A DNA stretch of 64,000 nucleotides from CBDBGD01 sp965205235 (GTDB lineage Bacteria; Chloroflexota; Dehalococcoidia; Lucifugimonadales; UBA1127): contig CBDBGD010000003.1 of assembly GCA_965205235.1 (NCBI GenBank), positions 1-64,000 of the forward strand, written 5' to 3'. Position numbers and translations under genes: made by a program. Positions 25,425-35,873 of this stretch are shown piece after piece. How positions within the stretch are numbered: position 1 is the first letter of the stretch; every line of letters starts with the position of its first letter. Below the pieces are notes generated by a model. That model saw only the letters and a list, made by a program, of their open reading frames with translations. It did not search any database and had not been told where the DNA came from.

Positions 25425-26269
25425 ACCCGCCTCCCCCGCCCGGCGAAGAAGGAGCCGGGCTGACATCGTCGACAGTAGTTGGTGAGCCAGCCGTTGGCCG
25501 TGATGGCGGTGATGCGACCGCCGCAACGGGGACAGGGCTCCCCGCCCTTCCCGTGGACGCCCAGGAAATCCCGCACCTTGTGGTGCAGCGCGTCGCCCAT
25601 GCGCTCTCGCAGGACCCCCACCGCGCTCTTCGGCACGCTGTAGAGCGCCCCGTGCAGCCGCTCCAACTCCTCCGGGGTGAGGTCGCGGACCCTGCGAAAC
25701 GGGTAGAGCTCGGCGGCGTGGAGGACCTCGTCGGCGTAGGCGTTGCCCAGGCCGCCAATGGCCGCACCCCGGCTCAGGACGCCCTTGATCTCGCCTCGAA
25801 AAGGCCGCAAGCGCAGCCGGAAGTCTTCCAGGGACAGGGGCTGGTCGAGCACGTCGGGCCCCTGCTCGTGGAGGCGGGGCACCTGCGGGAGCTGGTCGGG
25901 GCGGAGGTAGTAGACCTTCCCCATCTGGTCGGCGTCCAGGTAGCGCAGCTCGTGGCCGTCGGTCAGGGAGAGGGCAAGGAAGGTGGTGCGGGCAACCCGC
26001 TGCGAGGGCGCACAGTACTGCAACGCTCCACTGAGCATTGGCGAAATGACCAGCAGCCGGTCGCCGGAGAGCTCCAGGCCGAGGAACTTGCCCCGACGCC
26101 AGAAGCCGTCGAAGCGGCGGCCGGCGACGTCGGCGGGAAAGTCGGGCTGGGGGGCGGCGAGGACGCGGAGGACGGTGGGGCGCAGGACCCGGGCCTCGGC
26201 GACGGCGACGCCGGCCAGGCGCCGGGCCAGGAACTCCTTGACGACCTGGAGGTCGGGCGCTTCAGGCAT
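25421..26269 (-). CDS. Formamidopyrimidine-DNA glycosylase family protein
   Basis: A 282-residue Fpg/Nei glycosylase for oxidised bases. It starts MPEAPDLQVV, keeping catalytic Pro2 and Glu3 of the MPELP motif. Further signatures are GRRFDGFWRRGKFL (catalytic-loop Lys), GLGNAYADEVL (helix-two-turn-helix), and a C-terminal zinc finger CPRC...CRRC. Fpg and Nei cannot be separated with certainty; the second residue block (EAPDLQ) departs from typical Fpg. ATG 26269 removes a disordered upstream extension. Confidence 0.9.
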   Translation of the reverse strand: MPEAPDLQVVKEFLARRLAGVAVAEARVLRPTVLRVLAAPQPDFPADVAGRRFDGFWRRGKFLGLELSGDRLLVISPMLSGALQYCAPSQRVARTTFLALSLTDGHELRYLDADQMGKVYYLRPDQLPQVPRLHEQGPDVLDQPLSLEDFRLRLRPFRGEIKGVLSRGAAIGGLGNAYADEVLHAAELYPFRRVRDLTPEELERLHGALYSVPKSAVGVLRERMGDALHHKVRDFLGVHGKGGEPCPRCGGRITAITANGWLTNYCRRCQPGSFFAGRGRRV

Positions 26270-26592
26270 GGCGACCCCTCCGGCATTGACTGTACATGGC
26301 CCGGCGGGGGTTGTCGAATGTGGGTGGGTCTGTGTAGCAGGCGTTGGTGGGGCAGCGGTCGTGAGGGTATCCCCTTCGGTAGACCTTGAGGGGCCCACCC
26401 GCCCACCCTCGGAGGATTTTGCTAACTGGGGGCACATCCCCCAGACCCCTTGCCAGAGGGGTCTCCCCCTCTGGCCTCCCCTTTGGCGGATTCCCGCTCA
26501 GGCTTCGTTTCCGGCAACTGTCAACGGAAAGGGACGTCGGAGAGAAGAAGGGCGCGCGAAAGGAAGGGGTGGAAGTGCGTGCCTAGGAGCGC
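26270..26592. other. Gap between rpoD and the glycosylase gene
   Basis: About 320 bases without a gene, downstream of rpoD and upstream of the glycosylase gene on the same strand. The only structured part is the hairpin cluster at 26426-26474. The rest shows no motif I can name. Confidence 0.5.
26426..26474. repeat. Cluster of overlapping alternative hairpins
   Basis: Three perfect hairpins overlap: CTGGGGG/CCCCCAG (26426-26444), AGACCCC/GGGGTCT (26443-26464) and CCAGAGGGG/CCCCTCTGG (26453-26474). The second and third cannot form together because they share GGGG. This resembles either a terminator/antiterminator switch for the glycosylase gene or a REP-type repeat. No T run follows on either strand. 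Confidence 0.5.
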
Positions 26593-28179
<1,587 letters not shown>

Positions 28180-28195
28180 CTCGTCGGAAAGAGTG

Positions 28196-30019
28196 CTAGC
28201 CGTCCCGGGCCTGCCGGCGCCCCTCCTGATGGATCTCTCGAAGGCGGCGGTTCCGTTGGAGGGCCACCTGGAGAGCCTCGTCCTGCTCCACCTCGCCTTC
28301 GGCCAACAGCACCTGCTCTTGGAGCTTCAACTCGCGCAGGGCGTTCTCTTCGAGTCGTCGGAGGCACTGGGTGAGGGCTTCGTGGCGCTGCTTGCGGTCC
28401 GCCGACGGCACAGGGAGGGCCAAGAGGGCATCGAGCTGATCCTGCAGGGCTTCATCAAGAGTATCTCTCAACCTATCAATTGTATCGCAGCCCGCCCAGG
28501 CCGTAAAGAGCTCGCGGTTCTCCGCACGAGTGAAGAAAGCCGCCGCCAGCCCGGAGCTGTGCTCACGCAGGGAGGGGTCCTGGAGGAGGAGGGCCAGGGT
28601 GTACTCCTCAAGGGGGTCGTGGCGGGCGCGGATGAAGGGGGCAACATAGCCCTGCGGGGAACGGGCCGCGGGCGTGGGGGCACGTCGAGAGCGGAGCAGG
28701 TCGCGGCGGCTCATGCCCAGGACTGCGCCCAGGTCGCGCCGGCTGACGCCGACAAGCTCCTCCAGGCGGGTGAGGTAGCGGTCCTGCTCGCCGGGCTCCT
28801 CCAGGGCGAGCACCCTGGGCCCCAGCAACTCGGCCACCCGCATTCGCTCCTCGGGCCGGGTCAGGTCGAAGCGGGAGGAGAGCCAGGAGAAGGTAAAGTC
28901 CAGGTACAGGGGAGCCTCGTCCACGATCCGGGTCCACTCGTCCGGGTCGGTCCGAATGAGGTCCGCCGGGTCGATCCCCGCGGGAAGGAGGGCGACGCGG
29001 AGGTCCGGTGCGGCGCGCGGGAAGACTTCGACGCCCCTGGAGGTGCGGTGGCTAGCGGCCGGGCGGTGGAAGGCCCGCCAGGAGGCCTCCAGGCTGCGCT
29101 GCGTGGCCTCCTGGCCTGCCGCATCGGGGTCGAGGGCGAGGACGAAGCTGCCGGCCATCTCCTGGAGGTGGGCCACCTGCTGCCGGGTAAGGGCCGTACC
29201 CATCGACGCGACGACGTTGCGGAAGCCGTGCTGGTGGGCGAGGAGGACGTCGGTGTAGCCCTCGACGACGACGCCCCGGCCCTGGACGCGGATGGCGTCC
29301 GCGGCGTCGGAGAGGCCGTAGAGGAGGTGGCTCTTGTTGAAGACAGGGGTCTGGGGCGTGTTCAGGTACTTGGGCGGGGTATCGTCCAAAGCCCTGCCGC
29401 CGTAGCCGACGACGTGGCCCTCAGCGTCCCGGATGGGGAAGAGGAGGCGTCCGCGGAAGAGGTCGCGGGTGGCGCCGTCGGCGGTCCGGTGGAGGAGGCC
29501 GGCGCGGAGGAGGAGCTCCTCCGCGTAGCCCAGCCCCAGCAGGTGGAGCTTCAGCGCGTCGCCGTCGTCCGGGCTGAGGCCCAGGGCGAAGTCGCGGACG
29601 GTGTCGGGCCCCAGGCCCCGACCCTCCAGGTAGTCCCGAGCCGACGCCCCTTCAGGCGACTGGAGGACGCCCTGGTAGAAGCGCGCCGCCGCGGCGTTGG
29701 CCTGGTGCAAGGGGTTGACCTGCTCCGGGCTCCGGCGCGTGGGAAGACTGACGCCCGCCCTCCGCGCCAGGTCCCGCAGGGCCTCCGCAAAGGTCACCCC
29801 CTCCGCCTTCATGACAAAGGAGAAGAGGTCGCCGCCCTCGGCGCAGGCGCCGAAGCAGCGCCAGGACTGGCGCTCCGGGAAGACGTAGAAGGAGGGTGTG
29901 CGCTCCGTGTGGAAGGGGCACCGGGCCTTGAGGTTGCGCCCGGCCTGGGACAAGGTGACGTGCGCGGAGACGACGTCGACGATGTCCAGGCGTTCTTTGA
30001 TCTGGTCTATGGCGGCCAC
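28196..30019 (-). CDS. dnaG: DNA primase
   Basis: A 607-residue primase that makes RNA primers for replication. The N-terminal CHC2 zinc finger is visible (CPFHTERTPSFYV then CFGACAEGGD). The TOPRIM core has VVEGYTDVLLAHQHGF and ALDPDAAGQ, and a C-terminal helicase-interaction region follows. GTG 30019, with GAGGT upstream, is chosen over the longer frame from 30214, whose extra residues are unrelated. It is the first gene of the dnaG-rpoD unit. Confidence 0.96.
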   Translation of the reverse strand: MAAIDQIKERLDIVDVVSAHVTLSQAGRNLKARCPFHTERTPSFYVFPERQSWRCFGACAEGGDLFSFVMKAEGVTFAEALRDLARRAGVSLPTRRSPEQVNPLHQANAAAARFYQGVLQSPEGASARDYLEGRGLGPDTVRDFALGLSPDDGDALKLHLLGLGYAEELLLRAGLLHRTADGATRDLFRGRLLFPIRDAEGHVVGYGGRALDDTPPKYLNTPQTPVFNKSHLLYGLSDAADAIRVQGRGVVVEGYTDVLLAHQHGFRNVVASMGTALTRQQVAHLQEMAGSFVLALDPDAAGQEATQRSLEASWRAFHRPAASHRTSRGVEVFPRAAPDLRVALLPAGIDPADLIRTDPDEWTRIVDEAPLYLDFTFSWLSSRFDLTRPEERMRVAELLGPRVLALEEPGEQDRYLTRLEELVGVSRRDLGAVLGMSRRDLLRSRRAPTPAARSPQGYVAPFIRARHDPLEEYTLALLLQDPSLREHSSGLAAAFFTRAENRELFTAWAGCDTIDRLRDTLDEALQDQLDALLALPVPSADRKQRHEALTQCLRRLEENALRELKLQEQVLLAEGEVEQDEALQVALQRNRRLREIHQEGRRQARDG

Positions 30020-30114
30020 GGAGACCTCACGGGCGGCGGGATGGTTCCGGCAACCGGAGTATACGCGCGCAAGGCGGGACAGCCCAAGGGGGCGGGCAGC
30101 AGACTTCGGCGTTG

Positions 30115-30558
30115 CTACTGGGTGGGCGGGGCAGGCTCGGAGAAGTGGTCGAGCACGGGATTGACTGCGGTCTTCCGGATGTTGCGCTGCGTCACCAGGT
30201 GGAAGAAGAGCCACTGCGGGACGACGAGGAACCCCGTGGTCTTGGTGTAGTAGGTGATGGTCCAGTCGGTGCCGTCGTGGGCGTCTTCGAACTCGTCGAT
30301 GCGGTCGGCCCAGGTGGCGTCGACCGCCTCCATGCGGCGCATCGAGGGGTGGCGGTAGGTGCAGCGCCAGGTGACGGCGACATCCTCGTCGTCGTCGTCC
30401 CGGACCAAGAGCGTGTCCCCGGTCTCCTCCAGGACCCGGCCGTATTGCTCCTCGAAGGCGCGGCGGTCGACAACGCCCTGGGGGCCGTAATCGGTCACGA
30501 AGGCGTAGACCTGCTCCCTGGGCGCCGGGACGAAGCTTCGGATACGCAGCCGCGGCAT
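30115..30558 (-). CDS. SRPBCC-like small-molecule-binding protein
   Basis: A 147-residue protein beginning MPRLRIRSFVPAPREQVYAFVTDY, the typical START/SRPBCC opening strand and helix. It continues with alternating charged strands and an aromatic, hydrophobic C-terminal helix (TTGFLVVPQWLFFHLV). Family members bind hydrophobic ligands or modify polyketides; nothing here fixes the ligand. Same strand as dnaG, 95 bases upstream of it. Confidence 0.65.
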   Translation of the reverse strand: MPRLRIRSFVPAPREQVYAFVTDYGPQGVVDRRAFEEQYGRVLEETGDTLLVRDDDDEDVAVTWRCTYRHPSMRRMEAVDATWADRIDEFEDAHDGTDWTITYYTKTTGFLVVPQWLFFHLVTQRNIRKTAVNPVLDHFSEPAPPTQ

Positions 30559-30679
30559 GGGGCCTCCCTCCGGTGCGGTCGCAGCGTCCACTCTACGCTA
30601 CGGCCACCCTGCCGACAAGCGCGCAGGTGGAGCTATTGAACGCCCCACACCGGAGCGATACAGTGTGACCGGAGGCGCA

Positions 30680-31033
30680 ATGCAGGAGCGAGGGAAACGC
30701 TTGGTCCGCCTGGGCGTGTGGGAGAGCGAGCCGCTGGCCCGGCTCGCCGCCGCCCGGCTGGAGGAGGCCGGCATCGTGTGCACGGTCCAGTCGCTGGGCG
30801 TGGGGCCGGGAGGCTGGGGGATGGCCGCGAACCTCCCGCACGCGCTGTACGTCTCGCCCCTGGAGGAGGAGGCGGCCCGCGTGCTTCTGGAGCTGGAGAA
30901 GGCGCCGCAAGAGCCGCAGCCGCGCGCCTACACGGCCACGTCCATGGCGGTCCGGGCGGTGCTGCTGGTGATCGCGCTAGCGGTGGTCCTGGGCCTTGCC
31001 GACCAGGTCTTCGGCTTCCTGCTCCTCCCCTAA
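30680..31033 (+). CDS. DUF2007-like protein with one transmembrane helix
   Basis: A 117-residue protein. The first 75 residues (RLVRLGVWESEPLARLAAARLEEAGI...ALYVSPLEEEAARVLLELE) match the DUF2007 putative signal-transducing fold, and the C-terminus is a single transmembrane helix. ATG 30680 has GGAGG upstream. DUF2007 domains are thought to bind small ligands or mediate protein contacts; role here unknown. Confidence 0.7.
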   Translation: MQERGKRLVRLGVWESEPLARLAAARLEEAGIVCTVQSLGVGPGGWGMAANLPHALYVSPLEEEAARVLLELEKAPQEPQPRAYTATSMAVRAVLLVIALAVVLGLADQVFGFLLLP

Positions 31034-31086
31034 ACTTGCCTCCTGCTGCGTCCGACGAATAAGATGGACGCCAAGGAGGCGTAGCC

Positions 31087-31743
31087 ATGGCACTCCAGGT
31101 AACCCCGATCGTGGTCCAGGGAGGCGAGCTGCGCCAGGGCCCCTCTCCCTTCGTCAGCAGCTTCGAGGGGAGCGGACTGCGGCAGGGCGTGCAGTTCCAC
31201 CTTCTGGCGGAGAGCGCTGCGGCGACCAACGAGTCGCTGTGCGGCAGGGCCCTGCAGACGTTCCAGCAGTCGCTGGAGGGCCAGGGCAGGGTGGCCCTGA
31301 CGACCGCGCTGAACCGCGCCTTCCAGGAATGCCACAAAGACATCCGCACGCTCCTGCAGGCGGAGCCCCTGGCGGCCAGGGTGGGCGCGGGCCTGACCGT
31401 GCTGGCGCTGCAGGGCGAGACGGTCATCTACGCCCAAGTGAGCCCCGCCGTCCTCTACGTCAACGAGGCCAGCAGCGTCCGCAAGCTGGAGGCGCCGGGC
31501 GTCAGCGCCGGCGACGACCTGCTGGGCATCGCCACGAAGAAGGTCCCCGTGGCCCTGGGCCGCCACCTGATGCGTCCGGGGCAGGCGCTCCTGGTCGCGA
31601 ACGGCGCGTTCGCCCGGGTGGCGACCTACGACGGCCTGCACGCCCTCCTCACGGCCTCCCCGGAAGAGACGGCCCTGACGCTCCACGCGCTGATGCGGGA
31701 GGAGCGCTCCTTCGCCGCCCTCCGCATCGACGCAGCGGCCTAG
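31087..31743 (+). CDS. Unrecognised protein with possible PP2C-like fold
   Basis: A 218-residue soluble protein. AGLTVLALQGETVIYAQVSPAVLYV and a later MRPGQALLVANGAFARVATYDGLHALL recall the strand order of PP2C phosphatases, but the catalytic Asp residues are missing. It is therefore at best a pseudophosphatase. It ends four bases before tsaD, so they are cotranscribed. No function assigned. Confidence 0.55.
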   Translation: MALQVTPIVVQGGELRQGPSPFVSSFEGSGLRQGVQFHLLAESAAATNESLCGRALQTFQQSLEGQGRVALTTALNRAFQECHKDIRTLLQAEPLAARVGAGLTVLALQGETVIYAQVSPAVLYVNEASSVRKLEAPGVSAGDDLLGIATKKVPVALGRHLMRPGQALLVANGAFARVATYDGLHALLTASPEETALTLHALMREERSFAALRIDAAA

Positions 31744-31747
31744 ACCC

Positions 31748-32782
31748 GTGAGGGTCCTGGGCATCGAGACCTCCTGCGACGAGACGGCCGTCGGCGTCGT
31801 CGAACGAGGCACGCAGCTCCTCTCCAGCGTCATCGGCTCCCAGGTGGACGTCCACGCCCGCTACGGCGGCATCGTCCCCGAGGTGGCCTCGCGCCAGCAC
31901 GTCCTGGCTATGCTGCCCATCTACCGGGAGGCCCTGGACCGCGCGGGGGTATCGCCCCGGTCGCTGGACGCGGTGGCGGTGACGGTGGGGCCGGGACTGG
32001 CGGGGGCGCTGCTGGTGGGGGCGAACTTCGCCAAGGGGCTGGCCATGGCCCTGGGCGTGCCGCTGCTAGGGGTCAACCACCTGGAAGGGCACGTCTACGC
32101 GGCGTGGCTGGAAGAAGGGGTCGACCCGGCAAAGTCGCCCGGCTTCCCCCTGGTCTGCCTGCTCGCCTCTGGGGGCCACACGGACCTGCTGCTCATGGAG
32201 GAGCACGGCCGCTATACGCTGCTGGGCGCCACCCGCGACGACGCGGCGGGAGAGGCCTTCGACAAGGCGGCGCGGGTGCTGGGCCTGGGGTTCCCCGGAG
32301 GGCCCGAGATCCAGCGGCTGGCCGAAACGGCGTCCGACGCGGAGAAGCTTCCCCGCGCCTGGATGAGGGGGAGCCTGGACTTCAGCTTCTCCGGCGTGAA
32401 GACGGCCCTGCTCCACCGCGCCCGTGCCATGGGCGTCGAGGAGGACGACGACGGCGTCAGCGCGCCGGAAGGGGTGCCGGCGCAGCTGGCCGCGGGATTC
32501 CAGGAGGCCGTGGTGGACGTGCTGGTGCACAAGACCGTGGAGGCGGCCAAGCAATACGGGGCCCGAGGCGTGCTGCTGGGGGGCGGCGTGGCGGCCAACA
32601 CCCTGCTGCGGGAGGAGCTGGCGCGGCGGTGCCCGCTGCCCGTGGTCGTGCCCCGCCCGTCGCTGTGCACCGACAACGGGGCGATGGTGGCCGCGGCGGC
32701 GTACTTTGCACCCAACCCCGCGCCGCGGCCCTCGGCGCTGGACCAGGACGTTGTGCCAAGCCTGCGGCTCGGCCTGGGCTAG
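31748..32782 (+). CDS. tsaD: tRNA N6-adenosine threonylcarbamoyltransferase
   Basis: A 344-residue TsaD/Kae1/YgjD enzyme that completes t6A37 in ANN-decoding tRNAs. Start VRVLGIETSCDETAVG, metal-binding HLEGH (LLGVNHLEGHVYA), VASRQHV, LASGGHTDLLL, GEAFDKAAR and the C-terminal GGVAAN, plus DNGAMVA, are all present. GTG start. TsaB/TsaE/TsaC partners are not in this window. Confidence 0.97.
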   Translation: MRVLGIETSCDETAVGVVERGTQLLSSVIGSQVDVHARYGGIVPEVASRQHVLAMLPIYREALDRAGVSPRSLDAVAVTVGPGLAGALLVGANFAKGLAMALGVPLLGVNHLEGHVYAAWLEEGVDPAKSPGFPLVCLLASGGHTDLLLMEEHGRYTLLGATRDDAAGEAFDKAARVLGLGFPGGPEIQRLAETASDAEKLPRAWMRGSLDFSFSGVKTALLHRARAMGVEEDDDGVSAPEGVPAQLAAGFQEAVVDVLVHKTVEAAKQYGARGVLLGGGVAANTLLREELARRCPLPVVVPRPSLCTDNGAMVAAAAYFAPNPAPRPSALDQDVVPSLRLGLG

Positions 32783-32906
32783 CCGGGCAAACTCACACCC
32801 GAAGCTTCCGCTCTCCGGACCAGTCGTTCAGTGTGTTGTTGTTTACAACGACATCGTCGGCGTGTAGCATTGGTCGCAGGTCGGAGGGAGGGCCAGCCTG
32901 CGCGTC

Positions 32907-34287
32907 ATGCAGCCCCAGCGCCGTGAAGCCAGGACACCGATACCCGCGGGCCTTCGCCCCCGGGAGAGCGCCGTCGCGCGCCTGTGGCGGGAGGAGGGCG
33001 CGAAGCTGCCGCCCCTGGACTGCGACGACGGACGGCGGCTGCGGGTGCTGTACCCGGGCCGACCCAGCGCTGACGCCGGGCCGGACTTCCGGGACGCTCT
33101 GCTCCTGACGGAGACGGGCGATCTGCTCCGAGGAGACGTGGAGATACACCTCCGGCCCGGGGGCTGGCGCGCCCACGGCCACCATCGAGACCGGCGCTAC
33201 AACGGCGTGGTGCTGCACGTGGTCATGTGGCCGTCGAGCGGGGGCGGGGAGACGACGCTGGCGATGGGCGCCCGCGTGCCCACGGTGGCGCTGTACCCCG
33301 CACTACAGCAGACCGTGGGCCGCCGCAGGGGTCGACCCCACGCCGCGCCCCGCCTTGCACAGGCGGCCTTCTGGGCCGCGGCCGTGCCGCAGGGCGAGCA
33401 GCGCGTCGGGGCCACCCTGGAACGGGCCGGGGACGCTCGCTTCAACGCGAAGGCTGCCTCCTACCGTGCCCGTCTCAGGCAGCAGGGCGACGACAGCGGC
33501 TGGGCGAGTCAGCTCCTGTATCAGGGCATCATGGAGGCCCTGGGCTACAGTCGCAACCGCGAGCCCTTCCTGGCCCTGGCCGAAGGCCTGCCCCTGGCCA
33601 GGCTGGAGCGGCTGGCGGCTGGGCTGGAGGACCGCCGGGAGACGCTGATCGCGGCCCTGCTGGGAGGTGGCGGACTGCTATCGGAGGAGCTGCCGCGGGG
33701 GGACCGGCCTCACGGAGGAGGATCTGCGAGCGGCCCTGCGAGCGTGGGAGTCGATGGGGCTGCGGCCCGTGGTGGAGGCGAGTGCGTGGCGGCGCTTCCG
33801 CGTGAGGCCTGCGAACCGGCCGGAGCGTCGGCTGGTCGGCATGGCACACCTGCTCCACCGGCTCTGGGACGAGGGGTTGCTGGGCGGGCTGGCGCGCCGT
33901 GCGGTGACGGGGAAGGTCGCCGCGCTGCTGGACGCGCTGGTCATCGTCGAGGAGGGCCGGACCTACATCGGCCGCGGACGGGCGGGGGAGTCGGCGGTGA
34001 ACGCAGTGCTGCCCTTTCTCACCGCCTGGGGCGGGCTGCAGGGTGACCGCGAGCTTGGTCGGGCCTCTCGGGCCCTGTACCGGGCCTGGCCACCGCTGCC
34101 GGGGAACGAGGTGGCCGCGGAGGCGGCGTCGCGACTGGTCCCGGCCGTGCTGCAGCTGCCGCTGGTCGGGGCGGAGGAGGCGGCCGGGGAACTGCGGGGG
34201 GCGCGTCGCCAGCAGGGGCTCCACCACCTGTACCGGGCCGCTGTGGAGGGGCCGCCGCCTACCAGGCGGTCCAACCGCCGTCGATGA
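32907..34287 (+). CDS. DUF2851-family protein (frameshifted near 33700)
   Basis: The first frame (to about 33700) gives PESAVARLWREEGAKLP-type N-terminus, ADAGPDFRDALLL, GDVEIHLRPGGWRAHGHHRD and HVVMW, all typical of DUF2851. At a G6 tract (about 33697-33702) one base appears lost; the next frame continues TGLTEEDLRAALRAWESMGLRP and then NRPERRLVGMAHLLHRLWDEGL to a stop at 34287. Joined, the product has the usual DUF2851 length of about 450-460 residues. Function of the family is unknown to me. Its end overlaps the convergent SDR gene by 29 bases. A homopolymer indel, real or technical, is the simplest explanation. Confidence 0.75.
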
Positions 34288-35017
34288 CGAGCTCGGCGCC
34301 GGTGATGTACGAGGCCTCGTCGGAGGCGAGGAAGAGGATGCCGGCGGCGATCTCCTCGGGCTGGCCGTAGCGGGCCAGGGGCACCTTGGACGTGACCACG
34401 CGCTGCTGCTCGTCGGAGGGCTCGGGTGAGTCGCCCATGCGCGTCGCGATGGGGCCGGGGTGGACGGAGTTGGCCCGGATGCCGTCCTGCGTGTGCTGCA
34501 CCGCGGTGGTCTTGGTGAACATGCGGACGGCGCCCTTGGAGGTCTGGTAGGAGGCGTTGCTGGTGGTGGAGGCGACGATGCCCATCTGCGAGGAGATGTT
34601 GATGATGGAGCCGCCGCCGGCCTTTCGCATGGCGGGGATGGCGTGCTTGGTGCCCAGGAAGACGCCGGTCATGTTCACGGCCATGACCCTGTCCCAGGTC
34701 TCCAGCGGGGTCTCGTCGATGGCGCCGCGGGCGCCGATGCCGGCGTTGTTCACGAGGACGTCCAGCTTGCCGTAGCGTGAGACGGCCGTCTCGACCGCCT
34801 GGTGCCACGACTCCTCACTGGCCACATCGAGGATGACGAAGGTGGCTTCCCCGCCCGCAGCTCGGATCTCCGCCTCCAGGCGCGCCCCCTCATCCTCGCG
34901 CACGTCGCCGCAGACCACCTTGGCCCCTTCGCGGGCGAAGAGACGGGCCGTCGCAGCGCCGATGCCCGTGGGCCGCGCCGCTCCCGATACGATGGCTACC
35001 TTGCCCTCAAGGCGCAT
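34259..35017 (-). CDS. Short-chain dehydrogenase/reductase
   Basis: A 252-residue classical SDR with N-terminal VSGAARPTGIGAATA (the TGxxxGIG cofactor motif with an inserted Pro-Thr), an NNAG motif, Ser in INISSQMG, and Tyr-x-x-x-Lys in SYQTSK. GDVRED after the second strand suggests NAD(H) preference. Closest in style to glucose 1-dehydrogenase/FabG-like enzymes; the substrate cannot be read. ATG start. Confidence 0.92.
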   Translation of the reverse strand: MRLEGKVAIVSGAARPTGIGAATARLFAREGAKVVCGDVREDEGARLEAEIRAAGGEATFVILDVASEESWHQAVETAVSRYGKLDVLVNNAGIGARGAIDETPLETWDRVMAVNMTGVFLGTKHAIPAMRKAGGGSIINISSQMGIVASTTSNASYQTSKGAVRMFTKTTAVQHTQDGIRANSVHPGPIATRMGDSPEPSDEQQRVVTSKVPLARYGQPEEIAAGILFLASDEASYITGAELVIDGGWTAW

Positions 35018-35136
35018 GACGATTCCTCCTTAGATCATGCGGATGCGTCCGGCCGCATTGTAGGGGGTGGGCGGCGCGGTGGGAAGCGCGGCGCGTGCGC
35101 GCTGCCGGGCCGACGCGGCGGAAGGGCCCCTCGCCC

Positions 35137-35793
35137 CTAGCGCAGGGAGCGGATGACGCCGACGACGCGGCCCTGGACCTGGACGTTGTCCGCGTCCGCG
35201 TAGATGGGGCCCATCTGGGCGTTGGCTGGCTGAAGGCGGACACGGTTGCCTTCCCGGTAGATGTGCTTCAGCGTGACCTCACCCTCGTCCTTCAGCCATG
35301 CAACGGCCATGTCCCCGTCCCGCACCTGGGGGACGGGCTCCATCAGCACGATGTCCCCGTCGTCGATGAGGGCGTCGATCATGGAGAGGCCCTGGACTCG
35401 CAGGGCGAAGGCCTGGCCGCTGGGGGGCAGGAGTGCGGGCGGGACCTCCACGGTCTCCACCTCGCTGGGGTCAAGGTCCTGGTAGACGGGCAGGGGCGCA
35501 CCAGCCGCGACGGCGCCCAGGACGGGCACCATCCTGAAGGGCTGCATGGGCTCCACGCGCTGCCCGTCGGGACCCAGAAGCTCGATGCCGCGGGAGACTT
35601 CCCGCGAGCGGCGCAGGAAGCCCTCACGCTGGAGGATATGCAGGTTGTAGTCGACGACGGAGGTGGAGCTGATGTTGCAGGCTTGCTGGATCTCCCGAAT
35701 GGCCGGGGGGTAACCGTGCTCCCGGAGATAGCTTCGAATGAATTCCATGATGCGCTGTTGCCTGTCGGAAAGCTTCTTGGACCGTGGTTGCAT
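35137..35793 (-). CDS. lexA: LexA repressor
   Basis: A 218-residue SOS repressor. N-terminal winged helix (LSDRQQRIMEFIRSYLREHGYPPAIREI), self-cleavage site near VAAGAP, catalytic Ser in VQGLSM and Lys in VTLKHI. All needed residues are present. ATG 35793 matches family starts. A GAAC-N4-GTTC box lies 37-48 bases upstream, so it should repress itself. Confidence 0.95.
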   Translation of the reverse strand: MQPRSKKLSDRQQRIMEFIRSYLREHGYPPAIREIQQACNISSTSVVDYNLHILQREGFLRRSREVSRGIELLGPDGQRVEPMQPFRMVPVLGAVAAGAPLPVYQDLDPSEVETVEVPPALLPPSGQAFALRVQGLSMIDALIDDGDIVLMEPVPQVRDGDMAVAWLKDEGEVTLKHIYREGNRVRLQPANAQMGPIYADADNVQVQGRVVGVIRSLR

Positions 35794-35828
35794 GGGCCTC
35801 TCCTCCCGCGGAAGTTTGGACAGATATG

Positions 35829-35842
35829 TGAACGAATGTTCG
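35829..35842. promoter_or_regulatory. LexA (SOS) box
   Basis: TGAACGAATGTTCG contains the perfect dyad GAAC-N4-GTTC (35830-35841), the Gram-positive/actinobacterial type of LexA site. It lies between the thiI 3' end and lexA, 37 bases before the lexA start. Confidence 0.85.
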
Positions 35843-35873
35843 CCGGATACGCTACCAGGGGGTCGCGTCCCTG

